DNA from: Rhodothermaceae bacterium
Lineage (GTDB): Bacteria > Bacteroidota > Rhodothermia > Rhodothermales > Bin80
Assembly: GCA_009838195.1 (NCBI GenBank)
Contig: VXSC01000038.1
Location: 1 to 63,516 of the forward strand
Reading direction: 5' to 3'
DNA: 63,516 bases
Part shown: positions 16,004-25,746 of the stretch, piece after piece
Layout of the letters: every line of letters begins with the position of its first letter
Numbering within the stretch: position 1 is the first letter of the stretch
Notes under the pieces: model-generated
Databases searched by the model: none
What the model saw: only the letters and a program-made list of their open reading frames with translations
Told to the model about the DNA's origin: nothing
Translations under genes and position numbers: made by a program

Positions 16004-17803
16004 ATGAAGATAGTCGGTTGGGTGCTCCTAGGAATTGTCGTTTTCATTGCCGCCATCGGCGGGATATGGCGCACAGCATATGACTGGAAATCTCGCCTCC
16101 CCAGTCAATCGAGTGTGGCCGGACTTGAATCTCCCGTCGAGATTCATTGGGGGGAATTCAATACCGCAGAAATTCAGGCGAATTCATTGCCCGATGCTCT
16201 ACTGGGGCTTGGCTATGTGCAGGGGAAACTCAATGGTTGGACGATTGCTCTGTGGAGGCAGGCTGCCTTAGGAAAATTGGGGGACTGGTATGGGTCTGAT
16301 GCGGTTGAGGCGGACCGAATCGTTCGACTGCTGGGCCTACCAGAAAATGCACAGCGTGCCGGCGAGCATCTGAGTTTGAATGAATCAAGCCTAATTGCAG
16401 CATTCGGGAAAGGAGTCCAACTTGGGTGGCAAGATGCAGATCATGTACATGAGTTTTTTTTGCAGGACATTACTCCGGAACCCTGGGAGCCATGGCATGC
16501 TCTGGCTATTGAGCGACTAATTGCCTGGATGAGTGCTGTTCCTGACTCTGTATGTAACCTTGGGGAACCCGCCTGTACCGACATTGCAAAGCTCAACTCT
16601 ATCATCCTTCTGAACGGCTTGGAATCAAGTAGCGCCTGGATTCTTCCCACATCACAAGGCCCCTTTCTTTATCAGCGCCATGTACTTGGAAGAGCGGTTC
16701 CGCCGGCCTTTCAAGAAGTTGTGTTGAATGTGACCGATAGCTTTGAAATGCACGGAGCTTCACTCATTGGAACGCCCTTTTTTCCAGCAGGAAAAATAGA
16801 AAATCGGGCATGGTCTATTCTCCTGTATTCCCCCAAAACAACTCGACCCGTTCGTTTTGGACCGAACTATCCGCTACGATTTCGCTTTCCCGATCGGGAA
16901 GAAATCGTGTACTATCAAAGGTCTGACAGTACCTTCAGCATTCAAGGGACACAAGAGGAATTGTTTTGGCCTGGCCTTGGAACCGAGAACGATGTTCATG
17001 CCTGGTTTGCTTTACTTCGCAATCAGCCGGCCACATTTCAGCTCTGGCGTGGGGACGGAATTTTGGTGTCATCAGACAGCTCTTGGACGGTCCTTGGTGA
17101 ACCAGGATTCGTATTCCCAATCCATTTATCCGGCCTCGTTATCAGCAATGATTCCTCTGCCGAACACAGTGCATATTATCTCCGTAATGTAGACTTGAAT
17201 GTAGCGGACCCATCAAGCTGGGTCACCGATACCTGGAGTCCATGGGTTGCTAGCACCTTACCCCGCGAACTGGATTCCTTGCGCATCCCTGTCAATGCTC
17301 CGGCGCTGGTTCAATCAGCACTCGTCTACCTTGAGAACTGGAATCACACGTTTGAAGGAAAAAGTATTGGCGCAACCATCTACAATGAATGGGTTACATC
17401 TGAAGGGGGGACCCCGGAAGTGGCGTTCTATAATGCGGTTGACCAATTGACTCAAAAATTCGGAACCGATCAAAGCCAATGGCTCTGGGAGCGCGTACAC
17501 GCGGATAGACGCTTGTTCACGCTCCATGGCCATCTGGATAGCAGGATGCATACTCCCCTGACATTTCCCGCTGTTGGTCATGAGTCAACGATGCTCTGGG
17601 GAGGGGCCAAGGCTGCTGCTGCACCCGTTACATGGGAGGGTTGGACATGGAGTGGACCTGACAGCCCCTTTTTCATTCGCAGACAGCACTTGAATTTGCA
17701 GCAGCCATTTGGACGATACATATCCGAGAAGAGTGATCCTTCCACATTTCCGCTATCCGACTTGTCTATGAGTACGACTGTTCTAATGCCGGATGACTTC
17801 TAA
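16004..17803 (+). CDS. divergent penicillin acylase (S45) family protein
   Basis: 599 aa protein with an N-terminal membrane anchor (VGWVLLGIVVFIAAIGGIW) and the pattern of the Ntn-hydrolase penicillin acylase family. GLGYVQGKLNGWTIALWRQ followed by GKLGDWYG and ADRIVRLLG (residues 68-111) and a tryptophan-rich segment near 158-178 match the alpha-chain region. The expected cleavage and nucleophile site, normally Gly-Ser-Asn-x-Trp, reads SSSAW at 208-212, keeping a Ser and Trp but not the Gly and Asn. GASLIGTPFFPAG later matches a beta-chain landmark. It is shorter than usual acylases (700-850 aa), so it may have changed or lost acylase activity. It overlaps the kinase gene that follows by 11 bases. 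Confidence 0.68.
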   Translation: MKIVGWVLLGIVVFIAAIGGIWRTAYDWKSRLPSQSSVAGLESPVEIHWGEFNTAEIQANSLPDALLGLGYVQGKLNGWTIALWRQAALGKLGDWYGSDAVEADRIVRLLGLPENAQRAGEHLSLNESSLIAAFGKGVQLGWQDADHVHEFFLQDITPEPWEPWHALAIERLIAWMSAVPDSVCNLGEPACTDIAKLNSIILLNGLESSSAWILPTSQGPFLYQRHVLGRAVPPAFQEVVLNVTDSFEMHGASLIGTPFFPAGKIENRAWSILLYSPKTTRPVRFGPNYPLRFRFPDREEIVYYQRSDSTFSIQGTQEELFWPGLGTENDVHAWFALLRNQPATFQLWRGDGILVSSDSSWTVLGEPGFVFPIHLSGLVISNDSSAEHSAYYLRNVDLNVADPSSWVTDTWSPWVASTLPRELDSLRIPVNAPALVQSALVYLENWNHTFEGKSIGATIYNEWVTSEGGTPEVAFYNAVDQLTQKFGTDQSQWLWERVHADRRLFTLHGHLDSRMHTPLTFPAVGHESTMLWGGAKAAAAPVTWEGWTWSGPDSPFFIRRQHLNLQQPFGRYISEKSDPSTFPLSDLSMSTTVLMPDDF

Positions 17804-18728
17804 TGATTGGTATTTCGGGCTTGACGCTGGTGCCACAAAAACACGGCTCTATGCCCGCTCAAGGATAGGAAATGCGGATCTGGAATTGCTCGGAGGTGCA
17901 GCCAACGCACTCCGACAAGGTGTAGCTCAGACGGCCTCTGTGCTGTCCTCTCTAATCAATGATGCCTTGGACGAATTACCCGGAGGAACCTTGCGTGCTG
18001 TTCATGCTGGCATTGCTGGTGCCAGTGCCCCATCAATCCAGAAAGAGCTCGTGCGTCGGATTCGCCTTCTTGTTAACTCAGACAGCCCTTTTAATCTTAC
18101 CATATCCCATGATGGTATGATCGCGTTGGAAGGAGCTTTTGCAGGACAAAGCGGCCTCCTCTTCATATCCGGAACGGGAAGCGGTGTTATGGCTCGAACG
18201 GGAGCAGACATCTCGGACGTTGATCATGTAGGAGGCTGGGGACATATAATCGGAGATGAAGGAAGTGGATATGCGATTGGCAAGCGTGCGCTGGCCGCAG
18301 TGGGACACGCATTCGATGGCGGCCCAAAAACACGACTCACACATCTGGCCAAACGCCATCTGAATATTTACGACCGCCATTCTCTTCTGAACACGATAGG
18401 TCAATCTGACTGGAAGTTTCAAAATATGGCCCCGCTTGCACTGAATGCGGCCGAAGATGGGGATGATATTGCAGCATCTGTTGTGCAAGAAGAAACCAAA
18501 CTGCTGGCTCGGCAAGCAGAATTGATGCTAAAGAAGTATCCAGATTTGGACCCCCGATATACGATTATTGGAGGTCTGAGCAATAACAAATTTTACGTGA
18601 ATCGTCTCTGTGCAGCCACGGAAAATATTTGGCCAATCGCAGAATTTGTTGCCCCCAAAGCCACTCCAGTAGAAGGAGCGGTTCAGATTGCCATGCGGCA
18701 GTCTATCGATTCTGACGCTGTTCAATAA
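17793..18728 (+). CDS. BadF/BadG-type ATPase, probable N-acetylglucosamine kinase
   Basis: 311 aa member of the ASKHA (actin-like) sugar kinase fold, most like eukaryotic-type N-acetylglucosamine kinases. Phosphate loop 1 [12 protein letters not shown] is at residues 9-20, SGTGSGVMA near 130 is phosphate loop 2, and [17 protein letters not shown] (about 147-163) is the family signature. The C-terminal [11 protein letters not shown] contributes to the adenosine site. It would phosphorylate amino sugars in cell-wall recycling or uptake. The start codon lies inside the acylase-like gene (ATG 17793, stop of that gene 17801-17803), so the two are translationally coupled. The last 26 bases overlap the convergent acs gene. 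Confidence 0.82.
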   Translation: MTSNDWYFGLDAGATKTRLYARSRIGNADLELLGGAANALRQGVAQTASVLSSLINDALDELPGGTLRAVHAGIAGASAPSIQKELVRRIRLLVNSDSPFNLTISHDGMIALEGAFAGQSGLLFISGTGSGVMARTGADISDVDHVGGWGHIIGDEGSGYAIGKRALAAVGHAFDGGPKTRLTHLAKRHLNIYDRHSLLNTIGQSDWKFQNMAPLALNAAEDGDDIAASVVQEETKLLARQAELMLKKYPDLDPRYTIIGGLSNNKFYVNRLCAATENIWPIAEFVAPKATPVEGAVQIAMRQSIDSDAVQ

Positions 18729-20676
18729 GAGAATCCACCACCGTCGGATCCGCCAGCGTAGATGTATCCCCTAGTTGACCGTAATCATTCTCCGCAATCT
18801 TACGGAGGATACGACGCATAATTTTCCCGCTTCTTGTCTTGGGTAACGACGGTGCGAACTGTATGTAATCCGGCTTCGCAATCGGACCAATCTGAGTCCG
18901 TACATGAGCAACCAATTCTTTCTGCAGCGAGTCCGAAGGGCTCTCACTCGCGTTGAGCGTGACGTAGGCATAAATCCCCTGCCCTTTGATTGCATGTGGA
19001 AACCCAACCACTGCAGCCTCGGCCACACACCTGTGAGCAACCAGTGCACTTTCGATCTCTGCCGTCCCCATGCGATGCCCACTCACATTCAGTACGTCAT
19101 CAATCCTACCAGTAATCCAGTAATAACCATCTGCATCCCGCCGACATCCATCTCCTGTGAAGTATTTTCCCTCAAATGTAGAAAAGTAGGTCTGCACAAA
19201 TCGTTCATGATCCCTGTACACCGTGCGGGCCTGACTTGGCCATGAGTCTCTGATCGCCAAGACTCCTGCTGCTTCTCCATTCAATACAATTCCAGCGTTA
19301 TCAAGAACCTCCGGCTGAATACCGAAGAAGGGGAGTGTTGCGGAGCCTGGCTTCGTAGGAATCGCTCCTGGCAGAGGAGTAATCAGGATTCCACCCGTTT
19401 CTGTCTGCCACCAGGTATCTACAATCGGGCATTGCCCATTTCCAACAACCTCGTAATACCAGCGCCATGCTTCGGGATTTATGGGTTCACCAACCGATCC
19501 TAAAACTCGCAAGGAGGACCGACTCGTCTGTTTTACGAACGAATCTCCCTTACTCATGAGTGCGCGTATGGCGGTAGGGGCGGTATAAAACTGGTTCACC
19601 TGATACTTATCTATCACCTGCCAGAATCGGGAAGCATCTGGATATGTCGGTATGCCCTCAAAGAACACCTGTGTTGCTCCATTGAGGAGCGGACCGTATA
19701 CGATGTATGAATGACCGGTTATCCATCCTACGTCTGCCGAACACCAGAAAACGTCTCCGGCATGATAATCAAAAACAAACTCATGGGTCATGGACGTATA
19801 CACTAGGTAACCTCCCGTCGTATGCAATAACCCTTTTGGCTTTCCGGTTGACCCTGACGTATACAGTATGAACAAGGGATCTTCTGCATTCATGGACTGG
19901 GCAACGTACTCCGTACTCGCCGAGGGGACGTGTTCATGATACCAATGGTCCCGGCTATCGTCCCACGTAATCTCTCCCCCTGTCCGCCGGACCACGAGCA
20001 CGGATTCCACCTCAGGACAACGTTTTAATGCCTCATCCACGTTTTGCTTCAGAGGTACTTTTTTGCCACCTCTTACTCCTTCGTCCGCCGTGATCACGAA
20101 TGTCGAGTCACAATCCAGAATTCGATCGGCCAACGATTCTGGAGAAAATCCTGCAAAGACGACAGAGTGTACCGCCCCGACTCTGCTGCAGGCCAACATT
20201 GCAGCTGCTGCCTCGGGAATCATAGGCATATAAATGGTGACGCGATCTCCTTTCTTGACCCCCAAAGAAGTGAGAACATTACTGAGTTTGCATACCTCTC
20301 TGTGAAGCTCACGATACGTTAGATGCCGTGAATCATCTCCAGGGTTATCTGGCTCCCAAATCAGCGCAACCTGCTCTCCACGATCAGAGAGGTGACGATC
20401 CAGACAATTGTAGGACGCATTTAACTCTCCGTCCTCAAACCATCGAATATGCACATCGGAAGATGCATAGGATACATCCCGCACGCGGGTGAACGGCTTG
20501 AACCAGTCAATCCGCTCGCGTGCCTCCGTGCTCCAGAACCGTTCTGGAGCTGCGATCGAATCCTGATACTTGGCCAAATATGCCTCCTTGGAACTCAAAT
20601 GTGCCTGTGCACTGAAATCAGCGGAAGGATGATAGAGGCCAGATGCGTTTTTACTTTCAGAATTGGGATTAGACAT
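18703..20676 (-). CDS. acs: acetyl-CoA synthetase Acs
   Basis: Activates acetate to acetyl-CoA through acetyl-AMP. At 657 aa it has the length of AMP-forming acetate-CoA ligases. Landmarks: the N-terminal YNCLDRHL, the ATP loop [11 protein letters not shown] (about 267-277), the WWQTETGG acetate/AMP site, [20 protein letters not shown], and the C-terminal [13 protein letters not shown], with the Lys normally controlled by acetylation. The stop codon lies inside the end of the convergent kinase gene. It is followed upstream by pcrA 50 bases away on the same strand, so the two may share a transcript. Confidence 0.96.
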   Translation of the reverse strand: MSNPNSESKNASGLYHPSADFSAQAHLSSKEAYLAKYQDSIAAPERFWSTEARERIDWFKPFTRVRDVSYASSDVHIRWFEDGELNASYNCLDRHLSDRGEQVALIWEPDNPGDDSRHLTYRELHREVCKLSNVLTSLGVKKGDRVTIYMPMIPEAAAAMLACSRVGAVHSVVFAGFSPESLADRILDCDSTFVITADEGVRGGKKVPLKQNVDEALKRCPEVESVLVVRRTGGEITWDDSRDHWYHEHVPSASTEYVAQSMNAEDPLFILYTSGSTGKPKGLLHTTGGYLVYTSMTHEFVFDYHAGDVFWCSADVGWITGHSYIVYGPLLNGATQVFFEGIPTYPDASRFWQVIDKYQVNQFYTAPTAIRALMSKGDSFVKQTSRSSLRVLGSVGEPINPEAWRWYYEVVGNGQCPIVDTWWQTETGGILITPLPGAIPTKPGSATLPFFGIQPEVLDNAGIVLNGEAAGVLAIRDSWPSQARTVYRDHERFVQTYFSTFEGKYFTGDGCRRDADGYYWITGRIDDVLNVSGHRMGTAEIESALVAHRCVAEAAVVGFPHAIKGQGIYAYVTLNASESPSDSLQKELVAHVRTQIGPIAKPDYIQFAPSLPKTRSGKIMRRILRKIAENDYGQLGDTSTLADPTVVDSLIEQRQNR

Positions 20677-20726
20677 AACTGTCTTTGCTTTCTATGGTCT
20701 GAGGGAATAAATACCGTTCTCTTTAA

Positions 20727-23012
20727 TTATTCAATTACTTCCATCGGGGCAAATGCCACGCGGAGTCGCTTCCGTCCAAATTTACTGAAATCGACGGTAA
20801 CTGTAGTCGTCTCCCCACGCCCTTCCACATGTGTGACCTTGCCCGAACCATACTCTCGATGGTTTACCCGTACGCCGAGCTTAAAGGTGGAGGGATCTCC
20901 CGGTTGATAATTCTTCGCCGGACGCCCAGAAACCCTAGCACTCGTGACTCGAAAACGTTGCCCGCCGTAACTGGAATGTCTGGGATCACCAAACCGATTT
21001 TGAGGACCTCGAAATGACTTCTTTGACTGCCAAGAGCGATGTTTTCGGGTTCCCTCTGTGGCACGAGCGTTCAGAACAGTGGGATCTATCTCTCCAATAA
21101 ACCGGCTCGGCTCCGCGTATTCTGCATGTCCCCCATATCTTGATCGAACTTTGGCCTGCCCTAAATACAAACGGGACTTTGCTCTCGTAATCCCAACATA
21201 GAATAGTCTCCGCTCTTCTTCAAGATCAGATGGGCTGATTACTTGCTCTCCACGAATTAATGGAAGCAATCTCTCCTCCAGCCCTGCAATAAATACTACT
21301 TCAAATTCTAGCCCCTTGGACGCGTGAAGCGTCATCAGTGTTACACTATCTGCATCAGATTTATCCGTATCTGCGTCGGTCATCAGCGCAATTGATTGGA
21401 GATAGCTGCTCAAAGTGCGGGATTGATCTTCCTCTGTATACTCCTGGATGGCCTGAAGAAGTTCGTGGATATTCCTCAATCTACTCTCCCCGCTTTGTGT
21501 TTCGTCCAGTTCCAGATCCCCGATGAGGCCTGATTTTCGAAAAAGCGATGCAGCGAGTTCAACTAGATCCATACCCGTTTCCATTCCTTCTGTATGGTCT
21601 TTGATGAGAGCGACAAAATTGGTCAGTGCATTTTGGGCTCGTCTGGGTATTGGCACGCGTTCAATTTCGTCGAGCGCGGTGCCCAAGTCATATTCTGGTT
21701 GCCTTGCATACTCAATAATTTTCTGCTGAGATTTCAAACCAATCCCCCTTTTGGGGTGGTTCACGACCCGCTGAAAACTTGCTATATCATTCGGGTTGAC
21801 CAGAAGTCGGAGATACGCGATGGCATCCCTGATTTCCTTACGCTGATAAAATGAGAGACTGCCGACAATTCTATATGGTAAGCCCTCTCTGCGGAGCGCA
21901 TCTTCGAAGGTGCGACTCTGTGCGTTCGTTCGATAAAGAACCGCAAAATCCTGGAGTTTGAGATTACTTTGGGCTCTTTCCCTTCTGATAATCTCCACTG
22001 CTCGGTGTGCTTCATCCCGATCATGCGCTGCGAAAATCAACGTTATAGGATTTCCATGGTCATTCTGCGTCCATAGAGTTTTCTTAATCTGATTGGCGTT
22101 CTTCGCAATAACCGAATCGGCTACTCTGAGAATATTTTTTGTCGAACGGTAATTCTGCTCAAGGCGTACGATTCTTGCCTCTTCGAAGTCTTCCTCGAAT
22201 GAGAGGATATTTTTAATGTCCGCGCCTCTGAATGCATAAATGCTTTGGGCATCATCGCCCACCACACATAAATTGCGATGCTCCTTGGCTAGGGCATAGG
22301 CAAGTAAATATTGCACCCGGTTTGTGTCCTGATATTCATCAATCAATACATGGGACCATTTTTGCTGATATTTTTGAAGTATGTCCGGTTGCCTCTCGAA
22401 AAGCTCTAATGGCTTAAGCAGTAAATCGTCAAAATCAAATGCATTCGCCGCCTGTAGGGCCGCATTGTAGGGCATATATAGATCTGCGGCAACTTTGGCC
22501 TGTTTGGACTCTGCATGGGCCTCCATTTGATCTGGAGACAGTCGAGCATTTTTGGCCCCCGAAATATAATTCTGAACTACGCGTGGCTTGATTATCTTCG
22601 GATCATAGTCGTGTGCCTCAATGAGTTGTTTTAGAATACGCTCTGAGTCGCCTGTATCGTAGATCGTAAAGTCGGATGTGAACCCCAGGTGTCTGGCTTC
22701 CACTCGTAACAGTCGAACCATCTGTGCATGGAAGGTCCCCACCCACATTCCCTTGGCCATTCCATCGGGCAGGAGTTTCTCTACACGCTCACGCATTTCG
22801 CGTGCCGCCTTGTTTGTAAATGTGAGCGCAAGAATTTGATAGGGGCGGGCCACTTCAGATGCCAGAAGCCATGCAATTCTGCACGTTAGAACACGTGTCT
22901 TCCCGGAACCCGGTCCAGCTACAACTAATACAGGTCCCTCAGTCGTTTGAACGGCTTCTCTTTGCCGATCATTGAGCCCCGCGAGAATAGGTTTTGTATC
23001 AAATTCTGGCAT
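20727..23012 (-). CDS. pcrA: UvrD/PcrA-type superfamily 1 DNA helicase
   Basis: 3'-5' DNA helicase (761 aa) acting in repair and removal of proteins from DNA. The Q motif and motif I are at the start (LNDRQREAV, then VAGPGSGKTRVLT near residues 31-43), motif Ia LTFTNKAAREM, motif II LIDEYQDTNRVQY, motif III GDDAQSIYAFRGA, motif IV RLEQNYRSTKNIL, motif V LMTLHASKGLEFEVVF and motif VI EERRLFYVGITRAK. The C terminus has the PcrA-type Tudor-like element (VNHREYGSGKVTHVEG to FAPMEVIE). The linker before it is rich in Arg, Gly and Ser. It lies 50 bases upstream of acs. Confidence 0.94.
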   Translation of the reverse strand: MPEFDTKPILAGLNDRQREAVQTTEGPVLVVAGPGSGKTRVLTCRIAWLLASEVARPYQILALTFTNKAAREMRERVEKLLPDGMAKGMWVGTFHAQMVRLLRVEARHLGFTSDFTIYDTGDSERILKQLIEAHDYDPKIIKPRVVQNYISGAKNARLSPDQMEAHAESKQAKVAADLYMPYNAALQAANAFDFDDLLLKPLELFERQPDILQKYQQKWSHVLIDEYQDTNRVQYLLAYALAKEHRNLCVVGDDAQSIYAFRGADIKNILSFEEDFEEARIVRLEQNYRSTKNILRVADSVIAKNANQIKKTLWTQNDHGNPITLIFAAHDRDEAHRAVEIIRRERAQSNLKLQDFAVLYRTNAQSRTFEDALRREGLPYRIVGSLSFYQRKEIRDAIAYLRLLVNPNDIASFQRVVNHPKRGIGLKSQQKIIEYARQPEYDLGTALDEIERVPIPRRAQNALTNFVALIKDHTEGMETGMDLVELAASLFRKSGLIGDLELDETQSGESRLRNIHELLQAIQEYTEEDQSRTLSSYLQSIALMTDADTDKSDADSVTLMTLHASKGLEFEVVFIAGLEERLLPLIRGEQVISPSDLEEERRLFYVGITRAKSRLYLGQAKVRSRYGGHAEYAEPSRFIGEIDPTVLNARATEGTRKHRSWQSKKSFRGPQNRFGDPRHSSYGGQRFRVTSARVSGRPAKNYQPGDPSTFKLGVRVNHREYGSGKVTHVEGRGETTTVTVDFSKFGRKRLRVAFAPMEVIE

Positions 23013-23605
23013 GTTCAGAGGAAAGTTCGAAAATCAGCCGGAGCATAATGGAGACAACGACAATGCCGATACTCAATCCCAATACCTGATCTCAATCGTC
23101 GCATAACTGACACTCTCAATACAGTGGAGGCATCCCACAGGGGGAAAAATCGATTTAAGTCATCGTATGGAAATAACTTGTACATTTGAGCACATCATTA
23201 AATCGTAATCCAAACAATGTACGCTGCTGCAGAGTCTTGTCTGGATTGCGAAGGGTGCGAACATACGGAACCTCACTGCATCTTTCCCAATGGAATGAAT
23301 CAATCAGGCATCTGCTGCAGCCTTACCTTGTACTGACGGAACGCCGAAGAGTCTACGGTTCATTTTTCTGGACAAATCATCCTGGGCTTGATGAAATGGA
23401 TTAAAATACCCTGCGCAGTTTAGACGATCCTGTCACCGGTTCAATTGTTGAAGCAACATGCCTCTTTTACAGCCACCGTAATTCTGTATTCACAGATTAA
23501 GTATCCGCAGTCACATCTTCGGCTTGACGGCAAATGGTTTATCTTCAACGCATAATCGGAAAGTAAACAGTCCCCTACTTTCCACTTTCAACACAAGTAA
23601 TTCTG
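23013..23605. other. divergent intergenic region, nucleoside transporter leader
   Basis: 593 bases without a convincing gene between pcrA and the nucleoside transporter. A 72-codon plus-strand frame (23186-23404) has no recognisable protein features. The part nearest the transporter holds the hairpin described separately. No tRNA-like sequence was seen. Confidence 0.5.
23558..23583 (+). promoter_or_regulatory. hairpin in the leader of the nucleoside transporter gene
   Basis: GGAAAGTA at 23558-23565 is followed by a 10-base loop and its perfect reverse complement TACTTTCC at 23576-23583, ending 22 bases before the transporter ATG. No T-run follows. It could be an operator or an mRNA structure influencing translation. 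Confidence 0.4.
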
Positions 23606-24958
23606 ATGGAATTTGCTGTTTCTGCTTCCCGTGCTCTTATAGGACTTACTACCGTCATTGGCCTTGCACTTCTATTCTCTGAAAATCGCCGTTCAGCAAA
23701 CTGGCGTCTTATTTTTTTAGGGATTTTGGCTCAGATTGTGATCGCAATCCTCGTGCTCCAGGGAGATGCTATGGGGCAGTTTTTCTCCCCTTTGGGCTGG
23801 CCCAAGGCGCTCTTTTCGTGGATCAGCACTTTCTTCGTGAAAATACTGCAATTCACAACGGAAGGAGCTCAGTTTGTCCTCGGAGACATTGCACTCCCTC
23901 CAGATGGAAGTACGGAGCCGGGTACTCCTTTAGTCATCGGCCAAAGTTGGGGAAGTGCAATTGCCTTTCAAGTCCTCCCTACGATCATTTTCTTCGCATC
24001 ATTGATGGCCATTTTGTACCACCTGGGCCTCATGCAGTGGGTTGTCAAAGCAATGGCGAGAGCAGTCGCAAAACTCCTAAATTCCAGCGGGGCAGAATCG
24101 TTGTCGGTTGCCGCCAATGTCTTCGTCGGTCAGACCGAAGCTCCGCTTGTTATTCGGCCTTATCTGGAAAACATGACCCGCTCAGAGATTATGACCCTAA
24201 TGAGTGCCGGTATGGCCACAATGGCTGGAGGGGTCATGGCCGCGTACATCGCCTTCTTAGCCATTCCATACGCAGCGATGCAGGGAATCCCGTTAGACAT
24301 GGCTCAACTCAAGTTCGCTGAACACCTCCTTGGAGCAAGCCTTATGGCTGCCCCCGCGGCAATCATCCTAAGTAAAATTCTCGTCCCTGAAACGGGTCAA
24401 CCCATCACGCTGGGAAGGATTGAACTCCCAAAACTCACTGAGTCTAAAAATGTGATTGATGCGGCCGCAGCGGGAGCGCGTGACGGAGTGCAACTCGTAT
24501 TGAATATTTCTGCAATCCTATTGGCATTTATCGCTCTTTTAGCAATGATCGATTTTCTTCTGGGCTGGAGCGGAGGCTTGTTCGGTGCAGAGTTAACACT
24601 CGGTAAAATCCTGGGATGGGGATTTGCACCAATCGCATGGATGATTGGAATCCCGTCTGAGGATATCGTGACGGTCGGTTCAATGCTTGGCTACAAAATC
24701 GTAGCCAATGAATTTGTCGCCTATCTGCAGCTTGCAGATATCATGCAGGCAGGAACGATTTCACAAAAATCGATTACCATGGCAACATTTGCCTTGTGCG
24801 GCTTTGCCAACTTCTCTTCTATAGCCATTCAAATCGGAGGAATTGGGCCACTTGCACCCAATCAACGCCCGCTCATTGCGGAGCTAGGAGTCAAGGCAGT
24901 GCTCGCTGGAACTTTGGCGAACCTTATGACAGCAACCCTTGCAGGGGTACTGGCATAG
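23606..24958 (+). CDS. concentrative nucleoside transporter (CNT/NupC family)
   Basis: Inner-membrane cation:nucleoside symporter of 450 aa. The sequence is mainly transmembrane helices, and the CNT signatures are present: the re-entrant loop with NVFVGQTEAPLVIRPYL (about residues 172-188), MTLMSAGMATMAGGVMAAY next to it, and the C-terminal ALCGFANFSSIAIQIGGIG, whose Asn and Ser residues bind the ribose in structurally known members. A charged segment between helices (ENRRSANWR, near residue 30) is cytoplasmic. It is transcribed alone. Bacterial members usually use Na+ or H+; the coupling ion cannot be decided here. Confidence 0.93.
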   Translation: MEFAVSASRALIGLTTVIGLALLFSENRRSANWRLIFLGILAQIVIAILVLQGDAMGQFFSPLGWPKALFSWISTFFVKILQFTTEGAQFVLGDIALPPDGSTEPGTPLVIGQSWGSAIAFQVLPTIIFFASLMAILYHLGLMQWVVKAMARAVAKLLNSSGAESLSVAANVFVGQTEAPLVIRPYLENMTRSEIMTLMSAGMATMAGGVMAAYIAFLAIPYAAMQGIPLDMAQLKFAEHLLGASLMAAPAAIILSKILVPETGQPITLGRIELPKLTESKNVIDAAAAGARDGVQLVLNISAILLAFIALLAMIDFLLGWSGGLFGAELTLGKILGWGFAPIAWMIGIPSEDIVTVGSMLGYKIVANEFVAYLQLADIMQAGTISQKSITMATFALCGFANFSSIAIQIGGIGPLAPNQRPLIAELGVKAVLAGTLANLMTATLAGVLA

Positions 24959-24986
24959 TAAAGTTCAAGATAATGAGCCAATATCT

Positions 24987-25040
24987 GTTAAATTAAAAAT
25001 TTAACTTAATGACCCTAATATCTCTATAGATATAGAGATA
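24987..25040. promoter_or_regulatory. two adjacent AT-rich perfect palindromes before the sigma factor gene
   Basis: GTTAAATT/AATTTAAC (24987-24994 and 24998-25005, 3-base loop) and TATCTCTATA/TATAGAGATA (25019-25028 and 25031-25040, 2-base spacer) lie between the transporter stop and the sigma factor start. Neither has a following T-tract, so operators or a promoter region for the sigma operon are more likely than a terminator. Confidence 0.5.
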
Positions 25041-25074
25041 CCAATTATTGGTGTGAATACTCTTAAAGAGATCT

Positions 25075-25746
25075 GTGACCTCCAATAAAAATGGTAGTTG
25101 GTCACTCAACTGGGATGGTGTGTATATGGACCGAACACAGAAACCAAAACTTGAACTGGGCAAAAACGAAGGGCAAGCGGCTACTCTGTCAGCCAGGCTC
25201 TCACAACTAAGCGAGCGCTTGGCGGAGTCAGACCGAAAAGCTTTTCAGGAGTTGTTTGAAGAAGTAAACGTCACTCTTATTCGATTTTGTTGGCGCTATA
25301 CGAAAGATGAAGATGCTTCACGGGACATTGTGCAGGATGTATTTGTCAAGATTTGGGAGAAACGGGCAACCTTGGACCCCGATAAGTCCCTCCTCGCACT
25401 CATGTACACGATGGTTCGGAACAAAGCCCTCAACCTGTTCCGTGACTCACATTACTCAGATGGGATAGACGCAGATGATGTCGCAACTAAAAATGATCCT
25501 GCCCCCGATGAGCAAGTGGACTTTGGTATGCTTGAAGAACATGTCCGTCAGTGGATTGACAGCCTCCCCCCTCGCCGCCGACAAGCCTTTAAGCTTAGTC
25601 GTTTCGAGGGACTCACACACGCAGAGATCGCAACTGTCATGAATCTTACACCTCGGACCGTCAATACACATGTGATGCTCGCTCTACGAGATCTTCGTAC
25701 GAAATTGCAAGCACTACAACAAGATCACCAAGCGCATGAACACTGA
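25075..25746 (+). CDS. ECF-type RNA polymerase sigma factor
   Basis: Extracytoplasmic-function sigma factor (223 aa from the GTG at 25075, or 206 aa from the ATG at 25126). Region 2 spans about residues 48-120, with FRFCW-like core-binding sequence (LIRFCWRYTKDEDASRDIVQDVF) followed by the -10 recognition helix, and region 4 spans about 160-212, with LPPRRRQAFKL and the helix-turn-helix LTHAEIATVMNLTPRTVNTH. There is no region 1.1 or 3. Its 3' end overlaps the FecR gene by 11 bases and a TonB receptor follows, the classic cell-surface signalling set. The start is uncertain because neither codon has a good ribosome binding site. Confidence 0.88.
   Translation: MTSNKNGSWSLNWDGVYMDRTQKPKLELGKNEGQAATLSARLSQLSERLAESDRKAFQELFEEVNVTLIRFCWRYTKDEDASRDIVQDVFVKIWEKRATLDPDKSLLALMYTMVRNKALNLFRDSHYSDGIDADDVATKNDPAPDEQVDFGMLEEHVRQWIDSLPPRRRQAFKLSRFEGLTHAEIATVMNLTPRTVNTHVMLALRDLRTKLQALQQDHQAHEH

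Noticed and set aside
23186..23404. 72-codon plus-strand frame between pcrA and the nucleoside transporter
   Set aside because: No start signal, domain or compositional support; looks like chance.
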